A stretch of DNA of 64,000 bases from JAKQEM01 sp964391185 (GTDB lineage: Bacteria > Patescibacteriota > Gracilibacteria > Peribacterales > Peribacteraceae): contig CAYMIX010000007.1 of the NCBI GenBank assembly GCA_964391185.1, positions 1 through 64,000 on the forward strand, written 5' to 3'. Under the pieces are notes generated by a model that was not told the DNA's origin, did no database searches, and saw only the letters and a list, made by a program, of their open reading frames with translations. This document shows, piece by piece, positions 16,934 to 24,693 of this stretch (positions are counted from its first letter, which is position 1; every line of letters starts with the position of its first letter). Both the position numbers and the translations under genes were made by a program.

Positions 16934-17356
16934 GTATTATGTATTAAGGGATATGGGATTATGACCGCTATTCAATCATTCACTGGCCTCAAGGCATGGC
17001 AAGAGGGTCATAGACTCGTACTATCGATCTATAGCATCACAAAAAAGTTTCCCCGTGATGAACAATATGCTTTGACTTCTCAAATGCAGCGAGCAGTTGT
17101 CTCTATCACTTCAAATATTTCTGAGGGATTTAGTCGGATGTCGAAGAAAGAAAAGAGTCAGTTTTATTCCATAGCATTAGGATCACTTACGGAATTGCAG
17201 AATCAACTTCTGATTGCACGTGATCTTGGTTATACAGAACGAGATACTTGCCAAAATATTGCACAACAAACAGTTATTGTAAGTAAGCTCATAAATGGAT
17301 TACGCAAGTCAGTTCAAGATCGCACGACATAATACGTAATACATATCCCTTACCCC
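16932..17356 (+). mobile_element. Inverted-repeat-bounded four-helix-bundle cassette 1
   Basis: The four-helix-bundle gene is enclosed by arms made of related words: left AAGTATTAAGTATTATG... to TAAGGGATATG (16945-16955), right TAATACGTAATA then CATATCCCTTA (17342-17352). The 11-nt cores are perfect inverse complements. The left arm begins with the last codons and stop of lexA (AAGTATTAA). The mobile nature is inferred from architecture, from a second gene with different arms at 53369-53870, and from a gene-less repeat of the same word family at 59900-59970. Confidence 0.5.
16961..17332 (+). CDS. Four-helix-bundle protein, 23S intervening-sequence (S23/bAvd-like) family
   Basis: The 123-aa protein shows the family pattern FTGLKAWQEGHRLVLSIYSITKKFPRDEQYALTSQMQRAVVSITSNISEGF...KKEKSQFYSIALGSLTELQNQLLIARDLGY, and forms four antiparallel helices. 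Relatives are encoded inside intervening sequences of 23S rRNA genes in several phyla, and bAvd is an accessory protein of diversity-generating retroelements. No reverse transcriptase is nearby. The biochemical function is unknown; oligomeric nucleic-acid binding is suspected for the family. It lies between lexA and the Y-family polymerase gene, but its flanking repeats suggest an inserted unit rather than an SOS gene. Confidence 0.88.
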   Translation: MTAIQSFTGLKAWQEGHRLVLSIYSITKKFPRDEQYALTSQMQRAVVSITSNISEGFSRMSKKEKSQFYSIALGSLTELQNQLLIARDLGYTERDTCQNIAQQTVIVSKLINGLRKSVQDRTT

Positions 17357-17364
17357 ATCGTCAC

Positions 17365-18564
17365 ATGTTAGCACACATAGATGCCGATTCATTTTTCGCG
17401 TCTGTTCTCCAGCGTAAACACCCTGAGCTTCGGGGTAAGCCACTGCTCGCACTCGGCATGGGTGGCGGGTTTGTCATCGCTGCGAGCTACGAAGCCAAAG
17501 CTACCGGCATAAAGACAGGGATGCCCCTCAAAGAAGCGCTCGAGCTCTGTCCTACTGCACAACAAGTACCATCGGACTTTGCAGAAACTGCACTCGCGAG
17601 CCAACAGATTGCATCAATCATTCAGAACAATTGTCCGGTGATAGAACAATACTCAATCGATGAATGGTTTTTGGATCTCACAACTCTTGTCGGTGGCATC
17701 CCATTCGATCTCCTACTCTGGGCCAAAGATATCCAGAAAGAAATCCTCGAATCAACCGGACTCTCCGTGTCTGTCGGCGTTGGTCCCAGTAAAATTCTCG
17801 CGAAGATGGCCGGCGAAGAACACAAGCCTGCAGGCGCAACCGTTGTCGAAAAGCATCAGATCGACATATTCCTCGCACGACGACCAATCATGGCAATCCC
17901 CGGGATTGGCCCTAGACGCAATGCGCATGCAAAAGCAAAGCACTGGGAAACAGCATGGGACTTCGCGGCGGCGGACCCAGCGATCGTCCAAAAATTGTTT
18001 GGAAAAATAGGAGATGAACTACGTCGTGAACTTCTGGGAGAAATGCTCTCGCACGTAAAAGGCGAAAGCAGTGCACAGAAAAGCATTTCGCGTGCTCGCA
18101 GCTTTAAACCAACGAATGATATGAAGACAGTGTGGGCATATGCAATGCAACATGTAAGCTACTGCAATTTGAAAATGCGAACCCAAGGCCAGGCCGCACG
18201 CGGCATTACCATCTGGCTCCGTAACGACAGTTACCACCATGAAGGCCTCCAGCTGAAGCTCCCCCAACCGATGGATACAGAGGAAGACATCACGCCGTAC
18301 GTGCGCAAAGCATTCGACCGACTGATAGGACACAAGCCAGGGCACTACACCCAAGTAGGATTTTGTTTATGGAACCTGCACCCCAAAGGCGCCTCGCAGT
18401 TTTCACTCTTCGAAGAGCCACGCTTCGCAATGGAAGATGAAGATGTACAGGTATCGCTCGATAGCTTACGAAAGAAATTCGGACGTGAAGTGGTGATTCG
18501 CGGGAGCCAGTTACCAGTGCATAAGAAACGAAAGCGTGAGCTGAACCTACCGACGTTTGGGTGA
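17365..18564 (+). CDS. Y-family DNA polymerase (DinB/UmuC type), translesion synthesis
   Basis: The 399-aa enzyme copies damaged DNA with low fidelity. Metal ligands: D6 and D8 in HIDADSFFAS, and D99/E100 in YSIDEWFLDLT. The helix-hairpin-helix region reads IMAIPGIGPRRN. The little-finger domain follows, and QFSLF near residue 346 is a beta-clamp binding motif. The length is somewhat more than Pol IV (~350) and near UmuC (~420); I do not assign a specific symbol. It lies downstream of lexA on the same strand with only the four-helix-bundle gene between, so control from the lexA promoter is likely, although no separate SOS box is seen directly before it. Confidence 0.9.
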   Translation: MLAHIDADSFFASVLQRKHPELRGKPLLALGMGGGFVIAASYEAKATGIKTGMPLKEALELCPTAQQVPSDFAETALASQQIASIIQNNCPVIEQYSIDEWFLDLTTLVGGIPFDLLLWAKDIQKEILESTGLSVSVGVGPSKILAKMAGEEHKPAGATVVEKHQIDIFLARRPIMAIPGIGPRRNAHAKAKHWETAWDFAAADPAIVQKLFGKIGDELRRELLGEMLSHVKGESSAQKSISRARSFKPTNDMKTVWAYAMQHVSYCNLKMRTQGQAARGITIWLRNDSYHHEGLQLKLPQPMDTEEDITPYVRKAFDRLIGHKPGHYTQVGFCLWNLHPKGASQFSLFEEPRFAMEDEDVQVSLDSLRKKFGREVVIRGSQLPVHKKRKRELNLPTFG

Positions 18565-18598
18565 TTGCAAATATAAATAAATATGGTATTTTATTATT

Positions 18599-19465
18599 AT
18601 GAGTCAGGAAAAATACATTGATGGAATTGATGCTGCCAGTAAAGCTGGGGACATTGTTTATCACTTAGATAGTGTTCAAGGGGCATATGGAATATATGGA
18701 CCATTTGATTCCTTCTCGCACTTTCCTGAAAAAGACAGTGGCATGCTGCGAGAAAGTAATACACGCTCTATCGAACCACTCGGGAGGTCAATGTTTCAAA
18801 TGCATTCTGAAATACATAAGATTCTTATACTCGGCCCTGGCGGAGGCAAAGAATTAACTGATGCACGTGCATTGGCTCCGAACGCACATATCACAAGTAT
18901 CAGTTACTCTCCTGTAAATCCTGCGGCGCATATTTTGGAAGTAGCTCGCAATATCGAAGCATCGATGAATGCAGCACTTGGTACAAGGAGGATAGATTCT
19001 TTTGTACCTGATGAACTCCTACAAGCAAAACTAGGCAAACCTATTATAAAACTAAATGTCGCAAACCCCGTTGTGAATAAGCAACACATTGGGAATTTAT
19101 TTGAAATTGCGCCACATCTAGAACCTAAAACCACTGATATTATCTATGAAAATTTAGGATCTTTACGATATGCATTCAACACAAAAACCGAACCTCGCGA
19201 GGGACTGGATACCATGAGACATGTCATCAAATCTCTGAGCCCAAACGGTGCACTGGTATCGATGGATACATCTTTTTATGTGCGCACGTTACTAGCAACT
19301 CTAAAAGGAAAACATGATCATGTTATTCATATCAATAATTCTGGACCAAGTATGTATGTGAAACCGGATCACCCAATTGCCCGAAGGCTCGCAAAACGAA
19401 CAAGTATTCCTACAATCATGAACTCACATCAGGCAGAAATGATGCTGGGTATTAAGATGGATTGA
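18599..19465 (+). CDS. SAM-methyltransferase-like protein, function unknown
   Basis: The 288-aa protein has a Rossmann-like core: ILILGPGGGKEL (about 75-86) resembles the SAM-binding motif I, IIYENLGSLRYAF (about 181-193) resembles motif IV, and LSPNGALVSMD resembles motif VI. The residues after motif I are not a clear acidic ribose ligand, so activity is uncertain. The gene is A/T-richer than its neighbours and stands alone, possibly acquired. TTGCAA-N16-TATTTT ends about 6 nt before the start, so a leaderless mRNA is possible. It is convergent with valS, one base separating the genes. Confidence 0.55.
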   Translation: MSQEKYIDGIDAASKAGDIVYHLDSVQGAYGIYGPFDSFSHFPEKDSGMLRESNTRSIEPLGRSMFQMHSEIHKILILGPGGGKELTDARALAPNAHITSISYSPVNPAAHILEVARNIEASMNAALGTRRIDSFVPDELLQAKLGKPIIKLNVANPVVNKQHIGNLFEIAPHLEPKTTDIIYENLGSLRYAFNTKTEPREGLDTMRHVIKSLSPNGALVSMDTSFYVRTLLATLKGKHDHVIHINNSGPSMYVKPDHPIARRLAKRTSIPTIMNSHQAEMMLGIKMD

Positions 19466-22168
19466 TTACAAACCCTTCAATCGCTCCCCAACCTTCTCCA
19501 GCTTCTCCTTCGACTCAGCTAACTTCGCCTTCTGCTCTTCGATCAATTTCGCCGGAGCTCTAGATACAAATTGTTCGTTGCTGAGCTTCGCTTCGATACC
19601 TGCAACAAACCGCTCAAGATTTTCTTTCTCCTTGGCAAGGCTCGCCTTCTCTTTTTCTTTATCGACCAATCCTTCGAGTGATACGTGAACTTCTATTCCT
19701 GCGAGGAAAGCACTCGCGACGTTCTCATGCTGGGCTACCTTTGTATCAAAGGTCATGCTACCAATTTTGCCCAAGCGCTTGATGTGCGATTCCTGTGACT
19801 CCAATAAATTATTGAGTTCAGGTGCATGAATAACCACGGAGATTTCTTTGCCAAGTTCAACGTTCTGCTCAGTGCGAATCTTGCGAATAGCTGTGATCAC
19901 TTCAATCACTTTATTCAGTGAATCAATCGCTTCCTGATCTTTGCGATCATCCTTGGACACCGGCCATTCTTCTGCAATCAGCATGCCTGTGCCTTCCGCT
20001 TTGATTTGTTCCCACAATTCTTCTGTCACAAACGGACAGAATGGATGGAGAAGTTTCAGGATTTTGCGCAGTGCATGAACCAAGACTGCAACGTTTGCCG
20101 AACCCTTCGAGAGCTCGAGGTACCAGTCACAGAAGAAGTCCCACACAAACCCGTACATCTTGTCCCCCACTTCGCTCAAGCGATATTCCTCAAGTCCTTT
20201 GGTGACATCACGCACCAATTCGTAATCGAGAGCGTGGAGTAATGCGCGATCAGCGATAGATAACTCTGATGCTTCTGGAAGTTTCGTCACCGCTTTTGGA
20301 TCCACTCCTGCCGCCTCACACTGCATCAGCACAAAGCGCGATGCGTTCCAAAGCTTATTGATGAAGTTGCGGTAACCCGCGATTTTCTCTTCGTACAAAC
20401 GAGAATCTGCGCCCGGGCTCTGGCCCACGATCATACTGAGGCGCAATGCATCAGCACCGTACTGTGGGAGAATATCCAAAGGATCAATGGCAGTTTCCGG
20501 ATGACTCTTACTCATTTTCTGTCCGTTCCTGTCCAAAATAAGTCCGTGGAGATATACCGTCTTAAATGGAATCTGACCTGTCGCATACGTTGTCATCAGA
20601 ATCATGCGCGCCACCCAGAAGAAGAGAATATCTGCGGCCGTTTCCATCACATCTGTCGGATGGAACTTCTGGAAATCCGGGCTCCGCTTGAGCATGTCTG
20701 GAATCGAGAGTGAGAAATCTTCCGTAAGCTTCGGGTCGATCAAGGTGGACCACGTCCACAACCCTGAGCTAAACCACGTATCGAGCGTATCTTCATCTTG
20801 CTTCCATTCTGAGCCCTTCGGTGGCTGCACACCTACGTACGTTTCGCTGCCGTTGTACCAAACAGGAATGCGATGACCCCACCAAATCTGCCTACTCACG
20901 CACCAATCCTGAAGATTATCGATCCAGTTAAAGTACGTCTTCTCGAACCTTTCCGGAATGATGCGGATATCCTTGCTGCGCACCGTGTCCTGCATCACTT
21001 CCTTCAAGCTCATCTTCTTCCCCTTCCATTCCACAGCCTTCTTATTCACATCGATGAACCACTGCGTCTTCGGCAAAGGTTCCACTGGCTTCTTGCTTCT
21101 GTAGGAAACAGAGAGCGGCTGGATGTATTTCTCCTCTTTGTGCATACGGCCTGTTTCACGTAGATCTGCCACAAACGCCTCGCGGCATTCTTCGATCTTC
21201 ATACCACTGTAGCCTTTGATAGATCCTGTCATACGTCCGTCTTCCCCAATCACATGAATAGGAGTGCCCGGCATTGATTCCTTATGACGCTGCCAAATTT
21301 CGTAGTCGATCTTGCTGTGGAAAGGCGTCAGACCAAGAACTCCCGTTCCATAGGTAGGGTCGATCGTATGATCAGCGATAATAGCGACCTGTATCACCTG
21401 CTCACGCGGCCAGTTCACCGTAAATGTTTTACCAACAAGGTGCGCATAACGTTTATCATCTGGGTGCACCACAAGCGCACTATCACCTAGTTTTGTTTCC
21501 GGACGGCTGGTCGACACATACACAGACTCGCCGCCTGTTTGTTCTGCTGTGAGATATTCGATGGTGTAGAGCGTCGCCTCGGTATCTTTATATTCTATCT
21601 CGTCATCAGAGATAGTCGTTTGCAGTGCTGTGTCCCAGTTCACCACGCGCTCACCGCGATACATAAGGCCGTCGTTATACATCATGGTGAATACTTCATT
21701 CACGCAGCGATTCAATGATGGATCCATCGTGTAGCGTTCGCGCGACCAATCGCAACTGGACCCCATTTTGCGCACCTGTCCGCGAATCGTATCGCGGCTT
21801 TTCTCCACAAAATCTGCAATACGGGACACAAGCTCTGTGCGTCCTAATTTTGCACGAGGATCAGGAATTTTTTCTTCCTTCTGGATCTGTTTAATCACCA
21901 CGCTCTCCGTCGCAATCGCGGCGTGGTCCGTACCCGGGACCCACAGCGCCTCCTTCCCCTTCATGCGATTAAATCGGATGAAGATGTCTTCCAAAGCCAA
22001 CATCACCGCGTGACCAAGATGCAGCTGACCCGTCGCATTGGGCGGCGGCATGCTGATGGTGAATGGTTCTTTTTTACTATTAGCATCGGCTTTGAAAGCA
22101 CCAGAGTCCTCCCACATCTTGTAGATGCGATCTTCGACGGCCTTTGGGTCGTAGGCTTTCTCTAACAT
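19466..22168 (-). CDS. valS: Valine--tRNA ligase
   Basis: Charges tRNA-Val. The 900-aa enzyme has the HIGH-type motif PPPNATGQLHLGH (41-53), the CP1 editing domain (STSRPETKLGDSALVVHPDD), the KMSKS motif NGQKMSKSHPE near residue 550, an anticodon-binding domain and the C-terminal coiled-coil arm (EKEKASLAKEKENLERFVAGIEAKL...). The length is normal. TATACT (22177-22182 on the minus strand) lies 8 nt before ATG 22168, so the mRNA is probably leaderless. Confidence 0.97.
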   Translation of the reverse strand: MLEKAYDPKAVEDRIYKMWEDSGAFKADANSKKEPFTISMPPPNATGQLHLGHAVMLALEDIFIRFNRMKGKEALWVPGTDHAAIATESVVIKQIQKEEKIPDPRAKLGRTELVSRIADFVEKSRDTIRGQVRKMGSSCDWSRERYTMDPSLNRCVNEVFTMMYNDGLMYRGERVVNWDTALQTTISDDEIEYKDTEATLYTIEYLTAEQTGGESVYVSTSRPETKLGDSALVVHPDDKRYAHLVGKTFTVNWPREQVIQVAIIADHTIDPTYGTGVLGLTPFHSKIDYEIWQRHKESMPGTPIHVIGEDGRMTGSIKGYSGMKIEECREAFVADLRETGRMHKEEKYIQPLSVSYRSKKPVEPLPKTQWFIDVNKKAVEWKGKKMSLKEVMQDTVRSKDIRIIPERFEKTYFNWIDNLQDWCVSRQIWWGHRIPVWYNGSETYVGVQPPKGSEWKQDEDTLDTWFSSGLWTWSTLIDPKLTEDFSLSIPDMLKRSPDFQKFHPTDVMETAADILFFWVARMILMTTYATGQIPFKTVYLHGLILDRNGQKMSKSHPETAIDPLDILPQYGADALRLSMIVGQSPGADSRLYEEKIAGYRNFINKLWNASRFVLMQCEAAGVDPKAVTKLPEASELSIADRALLHALDYELVRDVTKGLEEYRLSEVGDKMYGFVWDFFCDWYLELSKGSANVAVLVHALRKILKLLHPFCPFVTEELWEQIKAEGTGMLIAEEWPVSKDDRKDQEAIDSLNKVIEVITAIRKIRTEQNVELGKEISVVIHAPELNNLLESQESHIKRLGKIGSMTFDTKVAQHENVASAFLAGIEVHVSLEGLVDKEKEKASLAKEKENLERFVAGIEAKLSNEQFVSRAPAKLIEEQKAKLAESKEKLEKVGERLKGL

Positions 22169-22192
22169 TGTCGGTGAGTATACGGAGAATGG

Positions 22193-22237
22193 AGAGAAAT
22201 CGCACTATTTGACATAATATAAATAATATATTAATCT
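22193..22237 (+). promoter_or_regulatory. Promoter of orphan gene 22288, with 25-nt block repeated at 22643
   Basis: TTGACA (22209-22214), 17 nt, TAATCT (22232-22237). The 25 nt from 22193 to 22217 (starting AGAGAAATCGCACTATTTGA) are identical to 22643-22667 before the next gene. Confidence 0.6.
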
Positions 22238-22287
22238 ATATAAGTTGGTCTTTTGTCCGAAGTGGCGCAAACCCGAAAGGAAAAGTC

Positions 22288-22578
22288 ATGCCACTCTACG
22301 TACTGCTCGAGAAGGGCGAAGTCGTCGCCGTCCGAATCCACGGCCCTGAGGTCGCTGAAAAGGACATTCCCGTTACCGTTTTCCAAGAAAGCGGCAAAGG
22401 AATGAAGGGCAAGCTGCTGGATCCGGATAATGTTGAGTCGTCAGTCCATGAAGGATCGAGCGCGCTTGGTCTCATTCACGCATTTGATCCTCGCAACGGC
22501 AATCACTCGGATCTCGCAAACGAAATGGAGCGGGCAATCGTCGGCCTGATGAACTTGGGCATCAAGCTCAAGAAGTAA
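22288..22578 (+). CDS. Hypothetical protein, orphan cassette
   Basis: Not recognised. This is a 96-aa soluble protein with a beta-rich first half (PLYVLLEKGEVVAVRIHGPEV) and a likely C-terminal helix (DLANEMERAIVGLMNLGIKLKK). GAAAGGAAAAG precedes ATG 22288 as a Shine-Dalgarno. The gene has its own promoter and terminator and uses many G/C-ending codons. It is paired with the 22732 lipoprotein gene, which has the same promoter block, so the two may respond to the same signal. Confidence 0.6.
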   Translation: MPLYVLLEKGEVVAVRIHGPEVAEKDIPVTVFQESGKGMKGKLLDPDNVESSVHEGSSALGLIHAFDPRNGNHSDLANEMERAIVGLMNLGIKLKK

Positions 22579-22603
22579 GGTCGACGACGTGGACCAATCT
22601 CAC

Positions 22604-22640
22604 CTAGGCGGCACCCACTTGGGTAGCCGCCGCTTTTTAT
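22604..22640 (+). terminator. Rho-independent terminator
   Basis: GGCGGC-ACCC-actt-GGGT-aGCCGCC followed by GCTTTTTATT. Confidence 0.88.
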
Positions 22641-22642
22641 TA

Positions 22643-22686
22643 AGAGAAATCGCACTATTTGACATAAATAATATAAATTGTATAAT
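22643..22686 (+). promoter_or_regulatory. Promoter of the lipoprotein gene 22732
   Basis: TTGACA (22659-22664), 16 nt, TATAAT (22681-22686): both hexamers are perfect consensus. The upstream 25 nt duplicate 22193-22217. Confidence 0.8.
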
Positions 22687-22731
22687 TTTAAATAGTGTCT
22701 TTTCGTTCCTTTAGCTACTGCGAGGTCGGTC

Positions 22732-23010
22732 ATGCGGAAGAACCTGTCGATGATGTTGACGGTGCTGGTGCTGTTCGTTAGTGGGTGCGCGCAAGAGGCG
22801 ATCACCTTCCCTGTTACGGTCGAAGGGGTTTACCCCGACGGCCAAGAGGAAGGTATCACCAGATACCGCGTTCGCGCCGGTGGTGCGTTCCCTCTCGAAG
22901 CTTACGCCTCGGGGGAACAGAAGAAGATCGGCGAGAGCGTCTACGCTTGGGGCATTTATCGCCCCGGTGAAAAGCTCCTGCTGGTCAAGGCGCCTACTCA
23001 GGATAAGTAG
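22732..23010 (+). CDS. Small lipoprotein, orphan cassette
   Basis: The 92-aa protein has a type II signal peptide: basic start (MRKN), hydrophobic core (MMLTVLVLFV) and lipobox VSGC with Cys at 19. The mature part of ~74 residues is probably beta-rich (VTVEGVYPDG, ITRYRVRAGG, VYAWGIYRPGEKLLLV). It is not assigned to a family. It would be exported and anchored to the outer face of the membrane. GAGG at about 22717 serves as Shine-Dalgarno, and the gene has its own consensus promoter and terminator. Confidence 0.7.
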   Translation: MRKNLSMMLTVLVLFVSGCAQEAITFPVTVEGVYPDGQEEGITRYRVRAGGAFPLEAYASGEQKKIGESVYAWGIYRPGEKLLLVKAPTQDK

Positions 23011-23035
23011 GCAAAGGATAGTCAGGGAAGACACA

Positions 23036-23075
23036 CGGCGACGTCCACAGGGGGACGTCGCCATTTTTCTGTTCA
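23036..23075 (+). terminator. Rho-independent terminator
   Basis: GGCGACGTCC-acagg-GGGACGTCGCC followed by ATTTTTCTGTT. Confidence 0.9.
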
Positions 23076-23127
23076 AAAAATAAAGCACGCTTAAAACAAA
23101 AAAACAACCTGTCTTGATGAAATACAC

Positions 23128-23153
23128 GCTTTAGTGCACTAAAGAGCTAAAGC
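23128..23153. repeat. Palindromic repeat, GCTTTAG family (best copy)
   Basis: It starts GCTTTAGTGCACTAAAGAGC and ends CTAAAGC. It contains the 14-bp palindrome TTTAGTGCACTAAA and the outer pair GCTTTAG/CTAAAGC. It precedes the toxin-antitoxin promoter. Related copies lie at 16189, 38386, 38741 and 52829. Confidence 0.8.
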
Positions 23154-23162
23154 ACAAATCTA

Positions 23163-23211
23163 TTGAACCCATTATTTCTATGTGCTAAAATAAGTACGTA
23201 TTTACGTACTT
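23163..23211 (+). promoter_or_regulatory. Promoter and operator of the yefM-yoeB pair
   Basis: TTGAAC (23163-23168), 17 nt, TAAAAT (23186-23191) is followed at once by a perfect 9-bp inverted repeat, AAGTACGTA-TT-TACGTACTT (23192-23211), ending 3 nt before the start codon. This is the expected position for autorepression by an antitoxin or toxin-antitoxin complex. Confidence 0.8.
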
Positions 23212-23214
23212 AGC

Positions 23215-23460
23215 GTGACCACTGTCTCCTATACCGATTTTCGGCAAAACCTCTCTCACTTCCTCGATAAAACAGAGGAAGACTGTGAAGAAATTGTGAT
23301 AACACGGGGAAAGGGCAGAAGCGCCATTGTTCTATCATTGGATTACTTTTTATCTCTCCAGGAAACAGCTTACTTGCTTTCTTCCAAAAAGAATCGAAAG
23401 CACCTTGAGCAATCGATGAAAGAGGCAAAAACAGGCAAGACTGTCCGTGTGAAACTCTAA
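23215..23460 (+). CDS. Antitoxin, Phd/YefM family
   Basis: The 81-aa protein neutralises the YoeB-type toxin encoded 4 nt downstream and should bind its own promoter. The N-terminal DNA-binding fold reads VSYTDFRQNLSHFLDKTEEDCEEIVITRGKGRSAIVLSLDYFLSLQET, with the family pattern ...L...L..V......I.ITR....AVVLS...Y.SL.ET. The toxin-binding C-terminus is basic and probably disordered when free. The start is GTG 23215, next to the operator; the transcript would have almost no leader. Confidence 0.88.
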   Translation: MTTVSYTDFRQNLSHFLDKTEEDCEEIVITRGKGRSAIVLSLDYFLSLQETAYLLSSKKNRKHLEQSMKEAKTGKTVRVKL

Positions 23461-23464
23461 AAGC

Positions 23465-23722
23465 ATGATGGAGATTGAATTTACCACATCGGCTCATAAA
23501 GATTTTGTGTGGTGGCAGAAAAACGATCCGAAGAAAGTGGAGCGCATTCGCACATTGTGCAAAGACATCCAGAAAAAACCCTTTGAAGGTGTCGGCAAAC
23601 CGGAGCCGCTGAAATTTGATTTACAGGGATATTGGTCTCGTCGTATCGATAAAGAACACCGATTGGTGTATTCAGTCGAAAGTAAAAGAATTCTCATCAT
23701 CTCCTGTCGCTATCACTATTAA
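23465..23722 (+). CDS. yoeB: YoeB/Txe-family mRNA interferase toxin
   Basis: YoeB cleaves mRNA in the ribosomal A site. The 85-aa protein keeps the family residues: GVGKPEPLKF (general base Glu), YWSRRIDKEHRLVY (Arg and His) and the C-terminal HY pair in CRYHY. WWQKNDPKKVERIRTLCKDI matches the N-terminal helix. It lies 4 nt after the antitoxin stop, as usual for this pair. The system looks intact and functional. Confidence 0.93.
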   Translation: MMEIEFTTSAHKDFVWWQKNDPKKVERIRTLCKDIQKKPFEGVGKPEPLKFDLQGYWSRRIDKEHRLVYSVESKRILIISCRYHY

Positions 23723-23936
23723 CCGACCATACATATAAAAAATGACCTGCCTTGCGGCCGGCCATTTCAAATGATGGAAAGAGCAATGTTCGCCCCCGCT
23801 GAGCGGAGAACGAGACCGCAGGTTTATACAGAATGCATTTTCAGTGCGCAAGAGCATTTTGCACAATTGATGTAACTTTTCGCCTCGTTTACGTCTATTT
23901 TCTCAGGAAAAAGCGTGGACAAATATCAATCAAGAG
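23723..23936. other. Intergenic region with a hairpin
   Basis: A hairpin AAATGaCC ... GGcCATTT lies at about 23739-23768, just after yoeB, but without a clean U-tract. I see no other feature until the -10 box at 23937. Confidence 0.4.
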
Positions 23937-23948
23937 TACAATAAAGCT

Positions 23949-24365
23949 ATGTTTAAGCGTCGTTTAAACAATGTCGGCATTCGCGAATCTCGCTTGGCAT
24001 TCTATGAATGGAATACCGAACGAACATTCAAAGAAACTCAGCGATACGTTGATGGTGTTGATAATCCACTCGATGCCGTCACTCATTCGGCTGCAGCAGG
24101 TGTACATGTCATTACCGGTATCGGTGATAGCATCCTTGGGGACGTTATTCGATTGATTCAGGGCAAGGATAACCGCGTAGACCTCAAGCCCTACACCGGT
24201 GCGCTCCCCCGTTTAAAATTAGACGCTGCAGAAGCAGTTCAGAGCGTTGGGAATGTCTTCCGTGGAAAGTTCCGTTCTATCCTCGCATTACCCTTTATAG
24301 GACTCCACGCAATTGGTGATGCGGCAGCCGACGGCGTAGATGTATTGGCAGGCATCGATAGATAA
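23949..24365 (+). CDS. Hypothetical protein
   Basis: Not recognised. The 138-aa protein has a basic, charged first third (MFKRRLNNVG...WNTERTFKETQRYV) and a Gly/Ala/Ile-rich amphipathic remainder (AAAGVHVITGIGDSILGDVIRLI; FIGLHAIGDAAADGVDVLAGID) that could associate with a membrane. TACAAT (23937-23942) lies 6 nt before ATG 23949, so the mRNA is probably leaderless. The next gene starts 23 nt after the stop. Confidence 0.55.
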   Translation: MFKRRLNNVGIRESRLAFYEWNTERTFKETQRYVDGVDNPLDAVTHSAAAGVHVITGIGDSILGDVIRLIQGKDNRVDLKPYTGALPRLKLDAAEAVQSVGNVFRGKFRSILALPFIGLHAIGDAAADGVDVLAGIDR

Positions 24366-24387
24366 CCTTATAGGGTATACTCCATCC

Positions 24388-24666
24388 GTGCCAACCTTCG
24401 ATTTCAAATGCACCGCGTGTGAGAAGACCTTTGAAGGAACAATTCCTTTTGGCTCCAAAAAGAAGCCTGTCTGCCCATCGTGTAAATCCAAGAAGACCGA
24501 GAAACTGATCACACCTCCTTTAGGCATCGCCTTTAAAGGAAGCGGATTTTATAAGACAGACAGTTCGCCGAAGGAAAAAGCCCCTTCTGAACCAGCTAAA
24601 GAGGCACCTACATCAGCCCCAAAAGCCGATGTGCCAAGGGCCAGTGATACTACCAAAAGCACCTAA
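24388..24666 (+). CDS. FmdB-type zinc-ribbon regulatory protein
   Basis: The 92-aa protein begins PTFDFKCTACEKTFEG and continues VCPSCKSKKTEKLI, giving the CxxC...CxxC zinc ribbon of the FmdB/CxxC_CXXC_SSSS family (often named putative regulatory protein). GIAFKGSGFYKTD is the conserved end of that family; after it comes a disordered Pro/Ala/Lys tail. The start is GTG 24388, supported by TATACT at 24376-24381, 6 nt upstream. Role unknown. Confidence 0.85.
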   Translation: MPTFDFKCTACEKTFEGTIPFGSKKKPVCPSCKSKKTEKLITPPLGIAFKGSGFYKTDSSPKEKAPSEPAKEAPTSAPKADVPRASDTTKST

Positions 24667-24693
24667 TTCATGATATAATGATAGAGAATAAAC

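Noticed and set aside
16961..17332. Four-helix-bundle genes as part of a diversity-generating retroelement (Avd)
   Set aside because: No reverse transcriptase, template/variable repeat pair or target gene is visible near any of the three copies.
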